Assembly (NCBI RefSeq): GCF_001555965.1 | Contig: NZ_LSHX01000052.1 | Coordinates: 61,001 to 125,000 of the forward strand | From: Sphingomonas sp. CCH21-G11 | GTDB lineage: Bacteria; Pseudomonadota; Alphaproteobacteria; Sphingomonadales; Sphingomonadaceae | Length of the DNA: 64,000 nucleotides | Reading direction: 5' to 3' | Translations under genes and position numbers: made by a program | Notes under the pieces: generated by a model | Told to the model about the DNA's origin: nothing | What the model saw: only the letters and a program-made list of their open reading frames with translations | Database searches by the model: none | Part shown: positions 60,827 to 64,000 of the stretch, piece by piece | Numbering within the stretch: the first letter of the stretch is position 1 | Layout: each line of letters begins with the position of its first letter

Positions 60827-61706
60827 CCATCTGGAGACCCTGGCGCAGGCGCTGGAGGCCACGGGAGACTACCGGGTCATCCGGCGTCTCAAACCGCGCC
60901 CTCGCATCGTTCCTCCGCCAGGCACGCCGCTGCGCCTCGGCCTGGTGGTCGATGTGGAGACCACGGGGCTCGACCCTCAGCGCGACGAGATCATCGAACT
61001 CGCCATGACACCATTCAACTACGGCTTGGATGGCACCATTTTCAGCGTGGGCGACAGCTTCCAAGGGCTGCGTCAGCCGAGCAAGCCTATCGCCCCGGAA
61101 ATCACCGCGATCACGGGCATCACCAACGAGATGGTGGCCGGCCAGATTGTTGATCCCGCAGCGGTAGCCTCATTCGCAGCGCCGGCTTCGCTCGTCATCG
61201 CGCACAATGCGGCGTTCGACCGCCGCTTCCTCGAACGATTCAACGACGTGTTCTCGACGAAGCCGTGGGCATGCTCGCTCAGCCAGATCGATTGGGCAGC
61301 AGAGGGGTTCGAGGGCACGAAACTCGCCTATCTCGCTCAGGCCGCCGGCTTCTTCTACGACCGCCACCGCGCGATGCACGACTGTCTTGCTACGGTCGAG
61401 TTGTTGGCGATGTGGCTGCCCCGATCTGGCGCTACAGGTCTCAGCCGTCTCCTGGACGGCGCTCGTACCGTTTCTTGGCGAATCTGGGCGGAGAACGCGC
61501 CCTTTGACCTCAAGGATGTCCTTAAAGCGCGGGGGTACCGCTGGAACGGCGATCCCGGCCCGCAGCCGCGCGCCTGGTATATTGACGTTCCCGAGGCTCA
61601 GTGCGAGGCCGAACTACGGTTCTTGAGAACGGAAATCTATCGGTATGAGGTCGATCCCCCGGTTCGGCGGATCGATGCTTATGATCGGTTTTCAGACAGG
61701 ATCTGA
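60813..61706 (+). CDS. DEDDh 3'-5' exonuclease (DnaQ-like)
   Basis: A 297-residue protein with GLVVDVETTGLDPQRDEIIE (ExoI: D-x-E), PEITAITGITNEMV, SLVIAHNAAFDRRFLERFND (ExoII: NxxxFD) and YDRHRAMHDCLATVELLAMW (ExoIII: HxAxxD). The C-terminal 100 residues contain a KARGYRWNGDPGPQPRAWYI motif seen in DnaQ-like proteins of mobile elements. It overlaps herA by 14 nt and so is the last gene of the cluster. It may degrade phage DNA or act as an accessory factor of the SIR2-HerA complex; this is inference. Confidence 0.87.
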   Translation: MTSSDHLETLAQALEATGDYRVIRRLKPRPRIVPPPGTPLRLGLVVDVETTGLDPQRDEIIELAMTPFNYGLDGTIFSVGDSFQGLRQPSKPIAPEITAITGITNEMVAGQIVDPAAVASFAAPASLVIAHNAAFDRRFLERFNDVFSTKPWACSLSQIDWAAEGFEGTKLAYLAQAAGFFYDRHRAMHDCLATVELLAMWLPRSGATGLSRLLDGARTVSWRIWAENAPFDLKDVLKARGYRWNGDPGPQPRAWYIDVPEAQCEAELRFLRTEIYRYEVDPPVRRIDAYDRFSDRI

Positions 61707-61724
61707 GTGCCGTCGAACGCCGGG

Positions 61725-61939
61725 CTATTGCATGCCCTTCCGGCACTTCTTGGCAAGCGTGGCGGAGACGAACTTTTCCCTTTTCGTCATGTCGGCGCGC
61801 TTTTCCACCATGTAGTGCCTAGCAGTCATGCTTCTCGCAGCTGGCATCCTGCAACGCGTGGTTCTGGAGGCGGTCGCGGATTTCCTTCGAGATCCTCGCC
61901 TTGCCGGTCACCGTCTTGAATGTCCGGCGCAGGTCCTTG
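61725..61939 (-). pseudogene. Tyrosine recombinase (integrase), C-terminal remnant with frameshift
   Basis: The minus strand reads KDLRRTFKTVTGKARISKEI RDRLQNHALQDAS and then, after a frame change near 61818, HYMVEKRADMTKREKFVSAT LAKKCRKGMQ to a TAG at 61725-61727. DLRRTFKT and RLQNH resemble the RxxR/H parts of phage-type integrases, and the HY region is where the tyrosine nucleophile would be. It opens after a TGA near 61940. This is dead sequence, probably the edge of an older integrated element. Confidence 0.72.
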
Positions 61940-61981
61940 CCTCAATTTAGCAAGGAAGACGTCCACCAAACATGGGGCTAT

Positions 61982-62491
61982 TCACCTTCCAGCCTCACGG
62001 AGCGACGCAGCAATATCGCTGATCGAGCGAAACAGGACCAGTTCATCATCTCTGGTAGGCTCTAATCCTCGGCGCTGCCAGAATTCGGCAGCCTCCCCGT
62101 CGACGGCGTTGACCATCAATGCCCGCCCACCGATCAGCGATGCGGCCTGAACGCACCGTTGGAGGGCGTGCTTCACAAGGCCAGTCCCGATACCCAACCC
62201 GGCCGAGCCGATATCGGTCGCGAGCTGACCAAGCAGCATGCAGGGAATTGGATTAGGCGGCTGTCCCGTCCGGATGGAGCGCGGTAGCACCGATGGCACA
62301 ACGGCTGTTGGTGCAAGGCCGTAATATCCCACCACACGCCCTGCCTCATGCACGACGAGAACGGCGGTAAAGCCCTTCTGCTGATTGGAGAGCGCGCGGG
62401 TCTTCAGCCAGTGGTCGAGCGTCGGCTTGCCACAGGAAAATTGGGAAACATCGTGGGCGGCGGAAAGCAGCTCGGGTCCTGAAAGCAGCAA
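61982..62491 (-). CDS. GNAT-family acetyltransferase toxin (TacT-like)
   Basis: From a TTG at 62489-62491 (LLLSGPELLSAAHDVSQFSC) this is 169 residues. Family features are FSCGKPTLDHWLKTRALSNQ and GLGIGTGLVKHALQRCVQAA SLIGGRALMVNAVD with the acetyl-CoA loop, and YYGLAPTAVVPS. TacT toxins acetylate aminoacyl-tRNAs and stop translation. It lies 4 nt downstream of the antitoxin gene. No ATG fits: the frame open to 62605 overlaps the antitoxin gene. Confidence 0.85.
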   Translation of the reverse strand: MLLSGPELLSAAHDVSQFSCGKPTLDHWLKTRALSNQQKGFTAVLVVHEAGRVVGYYGLAPTAVVPSVLPRSIRTGQPPNPIPCMLLGQLATDIGSAGLGIGTGLVKHALQRCVQAASLIGGRALMVNAVDGEAAEFWQRRGLEPTRDDELVLFRSISDIAASLREAGR

Positions 62492-62495
62492 GGGA

Positions 62496-62795
62496 TTACT
62501 GTTTCGCTGCGTAGCCGGGCTCCCACGGCGCAGGCCGCTTAAGCACTTCAACCATCTCCGGAACAGGAGCAACCGGACGCGACAGCACATCCATGAACTG
62601 GGCAAAGCCTTCCGGGCTCATCCGGATCAGGCCCTGCTCCATGACGACCTCCTCGGCCGCGCGCACAGCGGCGTCGCGCACGAAATCGGTGCGCGAGCGG
62701 CCGCGCAGGCTGGCAGCACGATCGATCATGGCAACATCGGCCTCGGGCAGACGCATTGAGATCGGATATTCCTTGCGTTCGGCAGTGTTGGCCAT
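62496..62795 (-). CDS. DUF1778 (TacA-like) antitoxin
   Basis: A 99-residue protein from the ATG at 62795 (MANTAERKEYPISMRLPEAD). The N-terminal ribbon-helix-helix covers ISMRLPEADVAMIDRAASLR GRSRTDFVRDAAVRAAEEVV; the C-terminal tail PEMVEVLKRPAPWEPGY wraps the toxin. It should neutralise the acetyltransferase and bind the operator at 62826-62843. Confidence 0.9.
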   Translation of the reverse strand: MANTAERKEYPISMRLPEADVAMIDRAASLRGRSRTDFVRDAAVRAAEEVVMEQGLIRMSPEGFAQFMDVLSRPVAPVPEMVEVLKRPAPWEPGYAAKQ

Positions 62796-62825
62796 GGCGA
62801 TTCTCCTTGGTCGGAAGATGGCATC

Positions 62826-62843
62826 TTGTATCTCTAAATACAA
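62826..62843. promoter_or_regulatory. Palindromic operator upstream of the TacA-like gene
   Basis: An inverted repeat TTGTAT (62826-62831) ctctaa ATACAA (62838-62843) lies 31 bp before the antitoxin start in a short AT-rich segment. Ribbon-helix-helix antitoxins usually repress their own operons at such sites. Confidence 0.5.
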
Positions 62844-63064
62844 TACGATAAAGTCGCATCCACAAGCAACAGCTTCCGATGGGGTAGTATCGAGGCGAAA
62901 GATGACGGCGACAGCGATCGATTCCGACAGGTCATTTCACTATGCCACGGCTCGCCAGACTACGCCGCCGCACGCCATGACACGCGTCGGCATACTGATC
63001 GCCGCCGAATGTTCGCCTGTAAATTCCATTGCTTATGCCGAGCATGGGACGAATGCTGTCAGTT

Positions 63065-63289
63065 ATGACCTTGCGAGCCCCACAAAACACAGCAAAGATT
63101 ACAGGAGCCGAGCGCGAAGCGCTGCTCGAATCTTTGCTGCTGGACGAGCCGGAGTTGACGTTTACGCCGCGCGGCATTCCCGACCCTCGCCTTCTGCGTC
63201 TGGTCGGCATCCTGGCAAAGCAGGCGGCACGGGAATGCTTTGCAGAGGAAGTGACGTTATCCAGGCAAAGGAGGAAGCGCACCTCCTGA
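63065..63289 (+). CDS. Small conserved-looking protein upstream of the serine recombinase
   Basis: A 74-residue protein from the ATG at 63065 (MTLRAPQNTAKITGAEREAL), with ESLLLDEPELTFTPRGIPDP RLLRLVGILAKQAAREC. It is helical, with a charged C-terminus. Its stop lies 19 nt before the recombinase start and the genes probably form an operon. I do not know a named family; its place suggests a control or accessory role for the recombinase. The region 62844-63064 shows no other gene. Confidence 0.55.
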   Translation: MTLRAPQNTAKITGAEREALLESLLLDEPELTFTPRGIPDPRLLRLVGILAKQAARECFAEEVTLSRQRRKRTS

Positions 63290-63308
63290 TGCGGATAGGA
63301 GCCATGTT

Positions 63309-64000
63309 TTGAAAGTCGCGATCTACGCCCGTTATTCTTCCGACAATCAACGCGACGCTTCCATCGCCGACCAACTTCGCATGTGCCGCCTCCACGCCGA
63401 AAAGCAAGGCTGGCACGTCGTCGAAGAATATACCGACCACGCAATCTCTGGCGCTTCGCTGATCCGTCCGGGTATCCAGGCTCTGATGACCGACGCCATG
63501 GCCGGTCGTTTCGACGTGATCCTCTCAGAGGCAATGGATCGCCTCTCGCGTGATCAGGAAGACATCGCCGGAATCTTCAAACGCATGTCCTATGCGGATG
63601 TGAAGATGTTCACCCTGTCGGAGGGCGAGGTCAGCCATCTGCATGTCGGCCTCAAGGGCACAATGAATGCCCTCTTTCTCAAGGATCTTGCCGACAAGAC
63701 CCGCCGCGGCCAGCGCGGCCGTGTCGAGGCTGGCAAATCGGGTGGCGGCAATTCCTATGGTTACGATGTGGTCAAGAAGCTGGACGCCAATGGCGAACCC
63801 ATTCGCGGCGACCGCACCATCAACGAAAACCAGGCCGCCGTCGTTCGCCGCATCTTCCACGACTACGCCGCCGGCAAGTCGGCCAAGACCATCGCCTTTG
63901 CACTGAACAAGGACGGCATTCCGTCCCCTTCGGGCGGCGACTGGGGTTTCAGCACGATCAACGGTAACCCGAAGCGTGGCAACGGCATCCTCAATAATGA
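63309..64000 (+). CDS. Large serine recombinase (site-specific), incomplete at window end
   Basis: From a TTG at 63309-63311 the frame reads LKVAIYARYSSDNQRDASIA with the catalytic serine, then DVILSEAMDRLSRDQEDIAG and DLADKTRRGQRGRVEAGKSG GGNSYGYDVV, and the recombinase domain IRGDRTINENQAAVVRRIFH DYAAGKSAKT. It runs off the window after 230 codons (usual length about 500-560). Such enzymes integrate and excise mobile elements. It may belong to the element whose right end lies beyond the window. Confidence 0.88.
   Translation, partial: MKVAIYARYSSDNQRDASIADQLRMCRLHAEKQGWHVVEEYTDHAISGASLIRPGIQALMTDAMAGRFDVILSEAMDRLSRDQEDIAGIFKRMSYADVKMFTLSEGEVSHLHVGLKGTMNALFLKDLADKTRRGQRGRVEAGKSGGGNSYGYDVVKKLDANGEPIRGDRTINENQAAVVRRIFHDYAAGKSAKTIAFALNKDGIPSPSGGDWGFSTINGNPKRGNGILNN

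Noticed and set aside
1..64000. CRISPR array, tRNA or rRNA genes
   Set aside because: I looked for regularly spaced short repeats and for tRNA/rRNA-like sequence and saw none; a tRNA scan could still find something missed by eye.

Overview
The window looks like a high-G+C alphaproteobacterial accessory region, most likely from a sphingomonad (Sphingobium, Novosphingobium, Sphingopyxis or a relative). That placement rests on the conserved conjugative-element gene set (repA-parA-RHH-DUF2840-traF, DUF736, DUF2285, DUF2493, toprim, strawberry-notch helicase, ParB, DUF2958, ArdC), the alphaproteobacterial style of the cat/pca proteins and IS6100. It is inference, because no chromosomal marker, rRNA or tRNA gene was seen.

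Layout. 1-4.8 kb: the 5' part of a BREX phage-defence operon (brxR-brxA-brxB-brxC, leftward, running off the window). 5.0-6.8 kb: a LysR gene and a divergent TetR gene; the TetR gene is fused at about 6790 to a 3'-truncated traG. 6.8-19.1 kb: ICE or plasmid core with coupling protein, relaxase, transglycosylase, TraF peptidase, partition and replication genes, small regulators, a HipBA toxin-antitoxin pair and two DUF736 genes. 19.1-24.7 kb: cargo bounded by gene debris: an ArsR remnant, an FAD-oxidoreductase remnant, an aldehyde dehydrogenase/acetolactate-synthase-like pair and an HMA-CDF metal transporter. 24.8-38.6 kb: the second half of the element core, ending with ParB, DUF2958 and ArdC; three of its transcription units share a repeated leader with a hairpin.

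38.8-61.7 kb: a rightward defence cluster (AbiEi-like/AbiEii toxin-antitoxin, SIR2, HerA, DEDDh exonuclease). Its SIR2 gene is split by a 17,031-bp insertion (41399-58429). An 8-bp sequence, gttccggg, is repeated on both sides; removing the insert and one repeat restores a 440-codon reading frame exactly. The insert carries an IS3-family fragment, a SRAP remnant, a complete catechol ortho-cleavage cluster (catR, catBCA, pcaIJFD plus an outer-membrane MetA-type protein), and an aniline dioxygenase cluster of the tdn/atd type (tdnQTA1A2BR) between two 880-bp IS6100 copies in direct orientation. Together these genes would convert aniline to catechol and then to succinyl-CoA and acetyl-CoA. The tdn block is visibly less G+C rich than its surroundings, which suggests an origin outside the host lineage, probably in Betaproteobacteria. 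The gain of aniline catabolism therefore appears to have cost the host element its SIR2-HerA system.

61.7-64.0 kb: a decayed tyrosine-integrase 3' end, a TacAT-type acetyltransferase toxin-antitoxin pair, a small conserved-looking ORF and the start of a serine recombinase that runs off the window. I saw no CRISPR array, tRNA or rRNA gene. All family names come from reading the protein sequences; no database search was run.
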